Assembly: GCA_029565395.1 (NCBI GenBank)
Contig: JAKQOG010000178.1
Location: 62,001-126,000, forward strand
DNA: 64,000 nucleotides
DNA from: Candidatus Hydrogenedentota bacterium
GTDB taxonomy: Bacteria; Hydrogenedentota; Hydrogenedentia; Hydrogenedentales; CAILVY01
Reading direction: 5' to 3'
The notes under the pieces were generated by a model. It ran no database searches. It saw only the letters and a list, made by a program, of their open reading frames with translations, and had not been told where the DNA came from. The translations under genes were made by a program, and so were the position numbers. Position 1 is the stretch's first letter, and each line of letters begins with the position of its first letter. This document shows, piece by piece, positions 9,401-17,037 of the stretch.

Positions 9401-9542
9401 AGACCCCTTGCTGCGCGTGGCGGCGTTTGCGGTGGTGGGCGCGGGGCTGTTGTTTATCAGCGTCGGTTATTTCAAATGGATGGCCCGCATGAGAGGGAAA
9501 ACGCCGGATAAAGAAAGCGGCGAGGACGCCGCTTCTACGTGA
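6483..9542 (+). CDS. DUF2339-family multi-pass membrane protein
   Basis: A very hydrophobic 1019-residue protein. Residues 1-35 form a short coiled coil (RRLRRDLDEIIARTGDLSTR) and are followed by a Pro-rich linker to about residue 80. The rest is more than twenty membrane helices broken by short loops. The WEVLLGTYWLPRVAVL block just before the first helix is typical of DUF2339, a family without known function, and the length fits. The last codons (GEDAAST) lie in a small inverted repeat, GCGGCGAGGACGCCGC, so a repeat fragment may have replaced the original 3' end. It is 50 bases after the Skp-like gene and possibly co-transcribed. Confidence 0.75.
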   Translation: MDSKDEVRRLRRDLDEIIARTGDLSTRLEALEKGEARVTPLKEASAAPSQSKPVEPPPIPSAEPEHTGPAPVRPLKHPASGREFSPGIPSFFRGGKLDRYIRERIEEFRTKKRDLGWEVLLGTYWLPRVAVLCITIAVVFFLSLAIERWGAHWMPHLRVGIGYAVAAGLLFMAWRSEKKYGGLARVLYGGGFAVMYFVTFATHYIPFARVFANPEPTLLLLTGVIVAWAVVAQIRQSKIIAVLATVLGHLTVLLSTFTLEKPGLVSMAGLLVLSAGSAFFLLQNRWYYVAALGMLGGYLNCFCVLARGEGTNPVSDFTGSMGALTALLLIFALAELFSPEDLRRKVPVWFRSAFMTVNTVLFLVLGTMLMEHYAFTRPHEDLFRISVAGLMAVIGMAYLHVRSADSLYNVYFTKATALLTLAIATRYGGSTLSAWLAVETVLLLVSAQRSGLIVMRLLAFALGGIALIQSVSTAIHLAPIAYASPEYSRHLFEALLGVAAFLVSSQLYQRTNWVFRSPKSLPFSPDAAPEMAAFCWNLDLIAECPAQLKDGKKPLEGLLFPYVYALSGAVIFLAHVGSLSQEGHRFATVAGFALMLSAMAALLNSKPFGLAALGSLLLPALPVGAPEILGSAPEGMAVRIAGLVMVGAVALMSEKQLFGKYTGLSFHQKKASPYLLYFAGALLAIFLLIKEFPGVNGIFALAAGAVAAAGLFLVLHPAAWAIISCGYVLAGSLVFIPDASYYLQKDPERFGVAAAVLVGLSLMADRYFAFFRQRTAASPYVCALVVVNAALVLPSYFEVRIDPVWLMTLTAVAGYGFLLYWGVFRSPAALVISLVIMLYASARHSFFIFDENSLETGLVVAFVLLAVFWVLLERFYTRWAPNLNAAGRLKFLNKPENAVIPIVLATGVLLILLDRIPHLANTQLALITIGWFVLAAVLFLLSLVFRQRFYRYAGLAVILLSLGRLFLIDMKEQDPLLRVAAFAVVGAGLLFISVGYFKWMARMRGKTPDKESGEDAAST

Positions 9543-9665
9543 ATCAAACGGTAAAATAGAACGCGGATATAACGGATTAGGCGGATTTGCGAAAGTAATC
9601 ATACATTCTATTTCTCGTCAATGTATGTGGTAACAACATCTGCAGGACTGAGAGGATGGATCATG

Positions 9666-9674
9666 TGATATAAT
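9666..9674 (+). promoter_or_regulatory. extended -10 promoter of hicBA
   Basis: TGATATAAT is an extended -10 element (TG at 9666-9667, TATAAT at 9669-9674) about 100 bases before hicB. It lies in a short dyad, GGAT...ATCC, that could be the HicB operator. No good -35 hexamer is seen, as is usual for extended -10 promoters. The remaining 9543-9777 gap shows no gene. Confidence 0.45.
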
Positions 9675-9777
9675 ATCCACAGGAAAGCATTTTTGCAGCG
9701 TGGCTTTTGCAACATTAAAACGGATGGCCCAGGGTTTTGCTTGTAGAACGCAGAATGTTACATCAGGAGATTCAGTA

Positions 9778-9984
9778 ATGCGTGAAGTTGTAATTTGGCC
9801 CGGAGAGGATGGGTATTGGGTTGCAGAATGTCCGAGTCTGCCCGGTTGCATTTCCCAAGGCAAGAGCCGTGAAGAAGCCGTGACCAATATTAAGGAAGCG
9901 ATAGACGGCTACATTGAAGCGTTGCTGGAAGACAACCTGCCGGTGCCCGAGGAACATTTCAATACAGTAGTCGTGGCGGTATGA
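9778..9984 (+). CDS. hicB: HicB-family antitoxin
   Basis: A 68-residue HicB/UPF0150 protein, the antitoxin of a type II toxin-antitoxin pair that binds the HicA RNase. The partially degraded RNase H-like fold shows as EVVIWPGEDGYWVAECPSLP and GCISQGKSREEAVTNIKEAI. The frame is open upstream to 9700, but AGGAGA seven bases before the 9778 ATG and the family start (VIWPGEDGYW soon after Met) fix the start here. There is no added DNA-binding domain, so autoregulation would rely on the small fold itself. Its stop overlaps the hicA start; antitoxin-first order is common in short HicB systems. Confidence 0.88.
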   Translation: MREVVIWPGEDGYWVAECPSLPGCISQGKSREEAVTNIKEAIDGYIEALLEDNLPVPEEHFNTVVVAV

Positions 9985-10202
9985 GTTCTTTACCGATACT
10001 TTCAGGGCGCCAGCTTGTGGGGGCATTGGTGAAAGTTGGTTTTGTTATCAAACGCCAGCAGGGTTCACACATCATTCTGCGCCGTGACAATCCATTCTGT
10101 CAGACAGTAGTCCCAGACCACAAAACCCTCGACCGAAGCACACTCCGCTCAATACTCCGCCAAGCAGATATATCAAGTGCGGAACTAGAGCATTTGTTGT
10201 AA
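9981..10202 (+). CDS. hicA: HicA-family mRNA interferase toxin
   Basis: A 73-residue HicA (YcfA-like) toxin with a double-stranded RNA-binding fold that cleaves mRNA. The essential histidine is in the GSHIILRRD segment (QQGSHIIL), and the C-terminal TLRSILRQADIS helix is typical. ATG overlaps the hicB stop (ATGA), so production is coupled to the antitoxin. It looks complete and probably functional. Confidence 0.9.
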   Translation: MSSLPILSGRQLVGALVKVGFVIKRQQGSHIILRRDNPFCQTVVPDHKTLDRSTLRSILRQADISSAELEHLL

Positions 10203-10262
10203 TAACGGCAGACATATCTTGCTTCTGGGGAATTCGAAATAAAATTTTCAAAAAAAGCCGGA

Positions 10263-12131
10263 CTATGGTGTCTTTTGTTTTGCGCTTCCCGCCTCCGGAA
10301 TACGGAAGGTTTGTTCGGAGGATTCGATGAGGCGCGCGGCTTCTTCCAGTTCGCCCTGGCCGTGGAGGAAATCGATACGCGACAACAGGCAGCGCAGATC
10401 CCAGGCGGTTTGCGAGGTACATTGCGTGGCACGCGCTTCAGTATTTAGTTTCCGCAACTCGTCCATGGGTTTACTGGCGAGGATACACTCGGCGACTCCT
10501 GTCCAATAGGTTTGGAAATCCACGTACTGCATTTCGCGCAAGAGATCTTGTGCATACCGCTGAAAGTTGCCGGGATCGCCGTTTGCGGCGGAAGCGAGTT
10601 TGGAATCGGGTTCGAAAGGCCGGCGTGCAGTCATGGCCGCCATAAACCGGCGGTTTGCCGCGTTGGCCTCCGGCAGGATTTTTTCCATATAGCGCTTGCT
10701 CAAGGCTTCGACATCCCACGGAATATCTTCGGCGCGCTCATCCGTTGCGTTCACGATGCGATGTGAATCACCGAAATCATACTCCCACCGGTCAAAATAG
10801 CCGTTGCCGTTCATGTCGAACATACGAATTTCGCCGAGAGTACCGAGGCCCGCGAAATGTCCCGCCTGCAACCATCCTTCCTTGGCGTGCTTGAGATGGA
10901 AACGGCGATCGATGCCGCTGTAGTAAAGGTCGCGCTTCCCGGCGGGCACGGTGCTGTATTCGCGCCGCACATTCCACTTCTGGTTCGGCCCGCCGGTGTT
11001 TTCCATGAACCGCCGCTCCCAGGTCCAGAAGACGCCTTCCCACCGTGCATCGTCGTTGGCTAAATCCGCATAGCCGATCGCGATGGTGTCGTCGGTCTGT
11101 TCATGCCAGCTCAATCCGCTTTCCCGCGCGGGATAGGCATCGCAGATGGCGCGCAGATCCTTCCACGGCGTCACGATGGTGACCTGGGGCGGGCGGCGCT
11201 TCCGGTTGAAGTGTTCCATGCCAGGGTATTGATACGGCGCGGAGCCAACAAGGTTGAATCCGAAATCGTAGTGGAGCGGCGTGGTTTTTGAACTGCCGCC
11301 GTCGATGTCGAAACTGTAGCGGATGTTCACGATGCCCATGCGGGCAAGGATGGGCTTCCATGGCGCGGCGAAGTGGCCGTAATCGTTTGCGTAATCGGGG
11401 TCCTTATTCGGATCATAACTTAGCGGAACGGCGCTGCAACGAACTACCGTTTCGCTATACCCATCGGCATCGGTATCGTAGAAAGCGAACGGACATTCGG
11501 ATATGGGTGACCAGCCGCCTGAGTCGGTGTCGAGCTTGTTCATGTAGACCATGGCGTCGCCGTACGGATCGCTTTCAAAAAAACTTGGGCCGCCATATTC
11601 GTACCCGGCTAGGCTCCACATGATGTTGTCATCGTCGAGGTCCATGCCGGACCAGCAATAACGCAGTTCGCCATCGACAAAGTAGCGGATGTCCATCTCG
11701 TCGGGGTCGTTGTCACTGTCATCGTCGATGTAATCGACCATACGGTCCACTGTGCCGTCGCGGCCGTAATCCGCCACATAACAATCCGAATCCTTATCGC
11801 CGCCTGTCGCGAGGCTGCCGTCTTCATCGTCGTCGATCACCCACACGATGGCATCCTGGGCGCGTCCCCCGCGATCCTTGAATGTTTCCCGCCGAACCAG
11901 TTCCCGATCCCCCTCAAGGATAAAAGATTCCCCAACACTCAGGGCGGTCGCTTTGTTCCACCATGGTTTGGTGTCCAAGCGGAGGCCGCCGGTAGGCGTC
12001 AAGGCCGTCTCCTGCATCCACCACGGCCCCTGTGCGTCTTGTCCAAGCCGCAACGGCGCAGGTTCCTCCGCGTCCAAGGCCGCCATTAACAACGCCATCA
12101 TCAGCATAACTATGATCAGTGTCCGCATCAT
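10263..12131 (-). CDS. secreted Asp-rich protein of unknown function
   Basis: A 622-residue protein with a clear signal peptide (MMRTLIIVMLMMALLMAALD). Residues ~95-260 hold many acidic D-x-D-x-D clusters such as DDDEDGSLATGGDKDSD, DDDSDNDPDEMD and DTDADGYSE, which look like calcium loops of the kind found in EF-hand, dockerin or thrombospondin-3 repeats. Another, DMNGNGYFDRWE, lies near residue 450. The last ~100 residues are helical and may form TPR-like repeats (RCLLSRIDFLHGQGELEEAA). I do not recognise the family. It is probably periplasmic or surface-exposed and calcium-stabilised. No neighbour suggests a role. Confidence 0.6.
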   Translation of the reverse strand: MMRTLIIVMLMMALLMAALDAEEPAPLRLGQDAQGPWWMQETALTPTGGLRLDTKPWWNKATALSVGESFILEGDRELVRRETFKDRGGRAQDAIVWVIDDDEDGSLATGGDKDSDCYVADYGRDGTVDRMVDYIDDDSDNDPDEMDIRYFVDGELRYCWSGMDLDDDNIMWSLAGYEYGGPSFFESDPYGDAMVYMNKLDTDSGGWSPISECPFAFYDTDADGYSETVVRCSAVPLSYDPNKDPDYANDYGHFAAPWKPILARMGIVNIRYSFDIDGGSSKTTPLHYDFGFNLVGSAPYQYPGMEHFNRKRRPPQVTIVTPWKDLRAICDAYPARESGLSWHEQTDDTIAIGYADLANDDARWEGVFWTWERRFMENTGGPNQKWNVRREYSTVPAGKRDLYYSGIDRRFHLKHAKEGWLQAGHFAGLGTLGEIRMFDMNGNGYFDRWEYDFGDSHRIVNATDERAEDIPWDVEALSKRYMEKILPEANAANRRFMAAMTARRPFEPDSKLASAANGDPGNFQRYAQDLLREMQYVDFQTYWTGVAECILASKPMDELRKLNTEARATQCTSQTAWDLRCLLSRIDFLHGQGELEEAARLIESSEQTFRIPEAGSAKQKTP

Positions 12132-12377
12132 GATCGTGCTCCTCTCGAACCGTGCGTAATGACAATACGCGCGGAGGATTTTCTTTCTGGTGAAAAACCC
12201 CGGTTAGGGTTATTGAACCAGAATTCCTTTTCTACCTTCAACCAATGAGGCAGGGTTACTATTTATTAGTGGACGTCATTAAAAATTACTATCGCAATTA
12301 CTCCCACTACTGGGTAGCGCGGCAAGCGCGTAAGAATGTGGCCCAAGGCAAACGTTGATCCATTTTTGCCGGACGTT

Positions 12378-13136
12378 TTAGGCTGGTTTATCCATCCGCC
12401 AGAAGAGATGAAGGCTGGCGCCTGGCCAGAGTTTTACTATCAGAGGACCACATGCGCGGAAAAGCCGCTGCAACCGGAACCGAATGCGGTCCGGCATGCG
12501 CGGATGGTCCATCCAGGGGAATATTCCCAAGCCCGCTTCCACGCCATACCCCATTCGTCGAATGGGGGAAAATCCTGCCCGTGAAAAAAGGCGGCGGACA
12601 CCGCTCTGGGTGAGGGCCTGTTCCAATTCCTGCGGTTGCCACTGGCCAAAGGGCGCCCAGGAATCTTTGGCATACGCGCCGCTCTTTTCGCAGTATTTTT
12701 TCACAAGGCCCGCCACATTGCCGTAATTCGGGGCGGACAAAAAGAACAATCCGCCGGGAGTGAGCACCCGGTAAATCTCGTGGGCGGTTCGCTGGGGATT
12801 TGGAAAATGCTCAAAGGCATCGATGCAGAAAACCACGTCAAAGCGGTTTTCAAGAAACGGGAGATGATGCGCGTCACCGAGAAGGAAAGGAAATCCTTTC
12901 CTGGAGCAGACAAAATCCATCCCCAGGTAGGCGCCGCCCGCATCCCGTACCACTTCTTCCACCAATCCCCTTCCACACCCGATATCCAGTACCCGCTTCC
13001 CAGTAAGGGTGATGTTCAGGCTATTCAACACCGAAAGGAACAATTCGCGGTTCCAGGAATCCACCCCGCCGAAGGGCGAACTCACCATCCTGGGGTGCTG
13101 TTCGTAAAAAGCGCGTATGGGATTTTCGTCGGGCAT
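12378..13136 (-). CDS. class I SAM-dependent methyltransferase
   Basis: About 252 residues starting MPDENPIRAFYEQHPRMVSS. Motif I is VLDIGCGRGLVEEVV, with an acidic end to the second strand at YLGMDF and a motif post-I region of FDVVFCIDAFEHF, which is the Methyltransf_11 layout. The frame is open to 13211, but the start at 13136 shares one base with the glycosyltransferase stop (TGATG), so coupled translation is likely and the longer version would overlap 75 bases. Paired with a glycosyltransferase it probably modifies a surface glycan or lipid-linked sugar; substrate unknown. Confidence 0.8.
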   Translation of the reverse strand: MPDENPIRAFYEQHPRMVSSPFGGVDSWNRELFLSVLNSLNITLTGKRVLDIGCGRGLVEEVVRDAGGAYLGMDFVCSRKGFPFLLGDAHHLPFLENRFDVVFCIDAFEHFPNPQRTAHEIYRVLTPGGLFFLSAPNYGNVAGLVKKYCEKSGAYAKDSWAPFGQWQPQELEQALTQSGVRRLFSRAGFSPIRRMGYGVEAGLGIFPWMDHPRMPDRIRFRLQRLFRACGPLIVKLWPGASLHLFWRMDKPA

Positions 13137-14017
13137 CAGTACCACACCATGTTGCGCGCGAAGCGGCTTCCGTAATACACCGCCGCGGGGCGCAGCACGG
13201 GATAGCACCACTCCGCGGCGTTACGGAGGTTGCCGTGGCGCACCTCGCGGAGCCATTGGACATATTTGGGCAAACTCAGCATATCCATCAGCACGTCCAC
13301 TTCGGTGTAGGCACATCCCATCTGCCGGAGTGCGAGACCTTCGTTACGGCAGCGGCGAAATACGCCCTTTAGCGAATAATTATGATGATGCAAGACGGGC
13401 GCATCTTGTGGAAAAGCAATTCGCAATCCCGCCTGATGCAGCTTGATTTGAAAGCCGAAATCTTCCCCGGTGGCCTGCGGATCCACGCGCACCTTCTCCC
13501 AAACCGTTTTGGGAACCGCCGTGTTGGCAAACGACATTCCCTTGCCGTACCGCTGCACGAATTTGCGAATCTCGCGGGTGAAATAATAGTAGCCGTTTTT
13601 TTCCCATTGAAATTGCCGGACGGGGCGTTCCGGATCGGGAAGCGATGAGCCGCAAGAGGCGCCAACCCCTTCTTCTTCCAAAGGACGCACCAGATGGTCC
13701 AGCCAGTCCGTGCGCGCGGGGACTGCATCCTGCGACAAGCTGATCACCGCCGCGCCGCGCGCCTCCGCATGCAAGTGATCCCGCAGACGGCCCCAATCAA
13801 AGGTTTCCTGAGCAATTGAAATGATCCGAACGGGATACCCGGCCAGTGTTTCCATCGTGCCGTCCGTCGAGCCCGAATCCAACGCCATCACCTCGAAGCG
13901 CTTGCCGGTTTCCTGCGCAAAAATACGATCCAGGAGGCGGCGCAACAAGGGTCCTGCATTGCGCGTGGGGATGCCAATACTGACGTCCGGCGTTTCTCCG
14001 TCTTGGACTAAGGGCAT
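13136..14017 (-). CDS. family 2 glycosyltransferase
   Basis: A 293-residue GT-A fold enzyme. The N terminus VSIGIPTRNAGPLLRRLLD and MALDSGSTDGTMETL are the usual GT2 nucleotide-sugar-binding strands, and the later ATGEDFGFQIKLHQAGLRI segment carries the ED acceptor motif. Rhamnosyltransferases resemble this most. GGAGAG lies six bases before the ATG. It is followed directly by the methyltransferase gene, so the pair likely adds and methylates a sugar of an exported polysaccharide. Confidence 0.82.
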   Translation of the reverse strand: MPLVQDGETPDVSIGIPTRNAGPLLRRLLDRIFAQETGKRFEVMALDSGSTDGTMETLAGYPVRIISIAQETFDWGRLRDHLHAEARGAAVISLSQDAVPARTDWLDHLVRPLEEEGVGASCGSSLPDPERPVRQFQWEKNGYYYFTREIRKFVQRYGKGMSFANTAVPKTVWEKVRVDPQATGEDFGFQIKLHQAGLRIAFPQDAPVLHHHNYSLKGVFRRCRNEGLALRQMGCAYTEVDVLMDMLSLPKYVQWLREVRHGNLRNAAEWCYPVLRPAAVYYGSRFARNMVWY

Positions 14018-14066
14018 TCAGAACTCTCCGATACCAGCGTCACTATACCCCGTGCGTCGTTTGCTC

Positions 14067-15647
14067 TCAAGTGGCCGGGACGGGCGCGCTGTTTTCTTCA
14101 ACAGGCTGCGGCGGCCCCAGTGGTTTGCCCAGCAGATGCTCCGCCAGGCGCGTGGCCAGCCCCATGATGGTTTGCTGCGGATTCACCCCCAGCGGCGTAG
14201 GCACAACACTGCCATCACACACATACAGCCCCGGCGCGCCAAAGACCTGATGATACGGATCGCACACCCCCAGCCCCGGTGACACGGCCATGCGGCACGT
14301 GCCCAGCGGATGAAACGCCATGGATTCAATCACGCCGGGCGGCAGTTCGGTCCGCTCGAAGCAATCCACCTCCTGCATGGAGGTGAAGATATTGTTGCGG
14401 GAACTCACCATGGCATAGACGCGGAGGGCGCCGTTTTTCAGGAACAGCCGCGCAAGAAAGGCGATGGCGCGGCGCATGCGGCACGCATCCACTTTCGACA
14501 TCGAATACAAAAATTTGTAGCCAAGAACCGGCAGTCGCATCAGATGGCCTTCGGTGGTATCGCTAATCATAAAGCCGCAAGAGGCCATGTGCGCGTACCG
14601 CTTGATGTAGTGAGCAAGTGTCGCGCCTACGAATGGCACCGCCGCCGCGCCCAAATCCGGCGGCATGGATATGCCTTCCATCATGATCCCGTCGTCGTGC
14701 AATCCCTCATAGGAATATGCTTGCGGGATGCCTTCCCAGCTATCAATGCGCTGCTCGAATTCCGCGACTACCTTGCTCGCGGGATGCAGAGTAAGATGCC
14801 GGCCCAAGTGCCGGTTGCCGCGCGCAATGCCGCTTTTCTTCATCAAAATCGGCGAGAGCAAGGTGCCGCACGCAATCACCACAATCGGTGCGCGCAAGGT
14901 AATCTTGCAGCCCGTGACCGCAGCGCGCGCCACTATGCCTTGGGCGGCATTCCCCGGACCTGTGAGAATGCGCTTTACCTCGGCATTGACATACGCGCGC
15001 GCGCCCGCTTTCAAGGCTTTGGGAAGATAACTCACATTCATCGCCTGCTTCGCCCCGGAAGTGCATCCGTAACAACACGTGCCACACCCCTCGCACTTAT
15101 GTGCATTGCGCCGGAGCGGCGCGCCATGCAGCCCTTCCCGGGCGAGAAATTCGTGCACCAGCAGATTCGGACGGCCCATCACCGCGAAATCGGCGGGCTG
15201 GATATGAAGCTCCTGTTCCACGCGGCTGAACACCCGGTCCATCCGATCCGGTTCAAGACCGGGCAGACCGAATTCCGTCCGCCATCGTTCGAGCACCGGT
15301 TCCGGCGTGCGGAAACAGGTTCCGGAATTGACGGTGGTGCTGCCGCCGAAACATTTCCCCATCGGCACGGCCACCATGGGTCTTCCTATTGTAGCGGTAA
15401 CACCCACATCGCGATACATCCGGCCCAGTGATTCGCTGGGGAGATCATGGTGCTCCGAATGGTATCCGCCCTCTTCCACGATAACGACTTTAAGCCCGCC
15501 TTCGGCAAGTTCCTTGGCCAGCACGGCCCCGCCCGCTCCGGAACCCACCACGATCACATCGCAATACTCCAGCACGTCCGCCGGAAGCTGCGTGGCATCG
15601 TACATTCCAGGCAACATCGATTTTAGTTCGTTTGTTTCTTCGGGCAT
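14067..15647 (-). CDS. GMC-family FAD oxidoreductase
   Basis: A 526-residue glucose-methanol-choline oxidoreductase. FAD binding is shown by VIVVGSGAGGAVLAKELAEG near residue 30 and by the FGGSTTVNSGTC segment. The active-site end is HPLGTCRM, followed by PTPLGVNPQQTIMGLA. A four-cysteine loop (CEGCGTCCYGC) is typical of the branch that holds long-chain alcohol and sterol oxidases rather than glucose oxidase. Its first 25 bases overlap the end of the 162-residue gene upstream. It lacks a Tat signal, so it probably works in the cytoplasm or at the membrane face. Substrate is unknown, with a hydrophobic alcohol most likely. Confidence 0.88.
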   Translation of the reverse strand: MPEETNELKSMLPGMYDATQLPADVLEYCDVIVVGSGAGGAVLAKELAEGGLKVVIVEEGGYHSEHHDLPSESLGRMYRDVGVTATIGRPMVAVPMGKCFGGSTTVNSGTCFRTPEPVLERWRTEFGLPGLEPDRMDRVFSRVEQELHIQPADFAVMGRPNLLVHEFLAREGLHGAPLRRNAHKCEGCGTCCYGCTSGAKQAMNVSYLPKALKAGARAYVNAEVKRILTGPGNAAQGIVARAAVTGCKITLRAPIVVIACGTLLSPILMKKSGIARGNRHLGRHLTLHPASKVVAEFEQRIDSWEGIPQAYSYEGLHDDGIMMEGISMPPDLGAAAVPFVGATLAHYIKRYAHMASCGFMISDTTEGHLMRLPVLGYKFLYSMSKVDACRMRRAIAFLARLFLKNGALRVYAMVSSRNNIFTSMQEVDCFERTELPPGVIESMAFHPLGTCRMAVSPGLGVCDPYHQVFGAPGLYVCDGSVVPTPLGVNPQQTIMGLATRLAEHLLGKPLGPPQPVEENSAPVPAT

Positions 15648-16111
15648 GGGGGTACTTCCGCCTCTCCAAGAGGCCGTTCCTGACGGTGACGCATAAACGC
15701 TGAATACCCAGCAAAATCCAACAGACCGGGTTCGCTGGCGAGCGAGGTGAGCGTGGAAGCCTTGAGCAAAAGAAAAAGATTGCGCTGCATATCAAGCGGA
15801 CTGTATTCCCAGCCTTCCAGGTACCGAACCCGATCTTCAAGCGGCATGGAGGTGAAGCGCTGCCAGCGGCGGGTCATCAACGGCGCAAAAAACTCCAGCA
15901 TGAAGAGCGTGGCTTTAACCGTAAGGAAGATCTGCAGCGGATAATGTGCAATGGCGTTTTCGGAGCGCTCGATAACAGCCTCCATGCGGACGCGCGAGAG
16001 GATCTCCACGTCCTCGGCCACCAAAGACTCGATAAGTGTCCGGAGCACACCCCGGCCCTTGGGCAATAATCGCCGAACAACCATTACTTGTATTTTGTTC
16101 ACTATCAGCAT
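15623..16111 (-). CDS. small partner protein of the GMC oxidoreductase
   Basis: A 162-residue protein with hydrophobic helices (LQIFLTVKATLFMLEFFAPL) and the segment FTSMPLEDRVRYLEGWEYSP followed by NLFLLLKASTLTSL. That pattern matches the N-terminal helical region fused to GMC domains in long-chain fatty alcohol oxidases, here on its own gene. It overlaps the GMC gene by 25 bases, which supports a stoichiometric partner. It probably anchors the enzyme to the membrane or shapes its entry channel (inference). The start is uncertain; an AAAGGG lies very close to the chosen ATG. Confidence 0.6.
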   Translation of the reverse strand: MLIVNKIQVMVVRRLLPKGRGVLRTLIESLVAEDVEILSRVRMEAVIERSENAIAHYPLQIFLTVKATLFMLEFFAPLMTRRWQRFTSMPLEDRVRYLEGWEYSPLDMQRNLFLLLKASTLTSLASEPGLLDFAGYSAFMRHRQERPLGEAEVPPCPKKQTN

Positions 16112-16175
16112 CCCTTTCTAACGGGAAACAATTCGACAATGTCCGGACAGTATACGCAAAGACCGATACCCTGCA

Positions 16176-17024
16176 TCAACCCAGGAAAAACGGCTTGGGG
16201 AGAGGGCTTTCCACCGTGACGCGTTCGCCGGTGACCGGATGCGTGAATACCAGCCGGTAAGCATGCAGTGCCAAACGGCGAATAGGGTTGGTTTTCGCGC
16301 CGTATTTTTCATCGCCCGCCACCGGACAGCCCAGTTCGCTGAGATGCACGCGAATTTGGTTTTTCCGGCCGGTGTCGATGCGAACCTCCAGCAGTGTGTA
16401 CCGATCATACGCCTTTTTCACCCGGTATCGCGTTATCGCCAGTTGGGCACCCGGCCCTTTCGGCACCGAATGCACCTTGAGCGTATTTTCCTCGCGAAGC
16501 CATGTTTTGATGGTGTCCTGATCCTGGGGCGGGTGTCCTTCCACGAGCGCGCCATACAGCTTGATCGTCTGATTCCATTCCTTCTGAAGTTTCTTCTTGG
16601 TCTCCAGCGTTTTTGCCAGAAGAATCACTCCCGACACATCGCGATCCAGGCGGTGCACGATATAGACGCGGCCATGCTCCTGCGTTTTCGCCTGCACATA
16701 CGCATACACCTTACGGTAAAGCGTGTGCTGGTTGGAGGTCTCCGTGGCGATGGACAACAGTCCACCTGGTTTTTCCACCGCAATCAAAAACCGATCCTCA
16801 AACAACACAGGAAATGGCGCGGGAACGCGATCTTCCGGACCAAGGTGCTTGATATCTACGCGCTGCCCCGGTTTCAACAGCATGTCCCCGGCGAGGGCGG
16901 GCGCGCCGTTCACACTGACCGCGCCATATTTCAGCATTTTCTTTAAACGCGTTTTCGTGGCGGAGTCCAGCTTTTCCTGAAGCAGTTCCATCAGCGTAAC
17001 GGATTTTTTTACATTAATTCGCAT
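16176..17024 (-). CDS. RluA-family pseudouridine synthase
   Basis: About 282 residues. An S4 RNA-binding domain occupies the N terminus (LKKMLKYGAVSVNG). The catalytic signature HRLDRDVSGVILLAKT holds the essential aspartate, and the later KKAYDRYTLLEVRIDTGRKN and QIRVHLSELGCPVAGDEKYG blocks are standard. It converts uridine to pseudouridine in rRNA or tRNA; which site cannot be told. The frame opens at 17087, but that would overlap the neighbour by 50 bases, so MRINVKKS at 17024 is preferred. Confidence 0.88.
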   Translation of the reverse strand: MRINVKKSVTLMELLQEKLDSATKTRLKKMLKYGAVSVNGAPALAGDMLLKPGQRVDIKHLGPEDRVPAPFPVLFEDRFLIAVEKPGGLLSIATETSNQHTLYRKVYAYVQAKTQEHGRVYIVHRLDRDVSGVILLAKTLETKKKLQKEWNQTIKLYGALVEGHPPQDQDTIKTWLREENTLKVHSVPKGPGAQLAITRYRVKKAYDRYTLLEVRIDTGRKNQIRVHLSELGCPVAGDEKYGAKTNPIRRLALHAYRLVFTHPVTGERVTVESPLPKPFFLG

Positions 17025-17037
17025 AAGGGTTCCATTG

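Noticed and set aside
14067-15647. Ferredoxin domain in the GMC enzyme (CEGCGTCCYGC)
   Set aside because: This four-Cys loop is usual in the long-chain alcohol/sterol oxidase branch of GMC enzymes and need not hold an Fe-S cluster.
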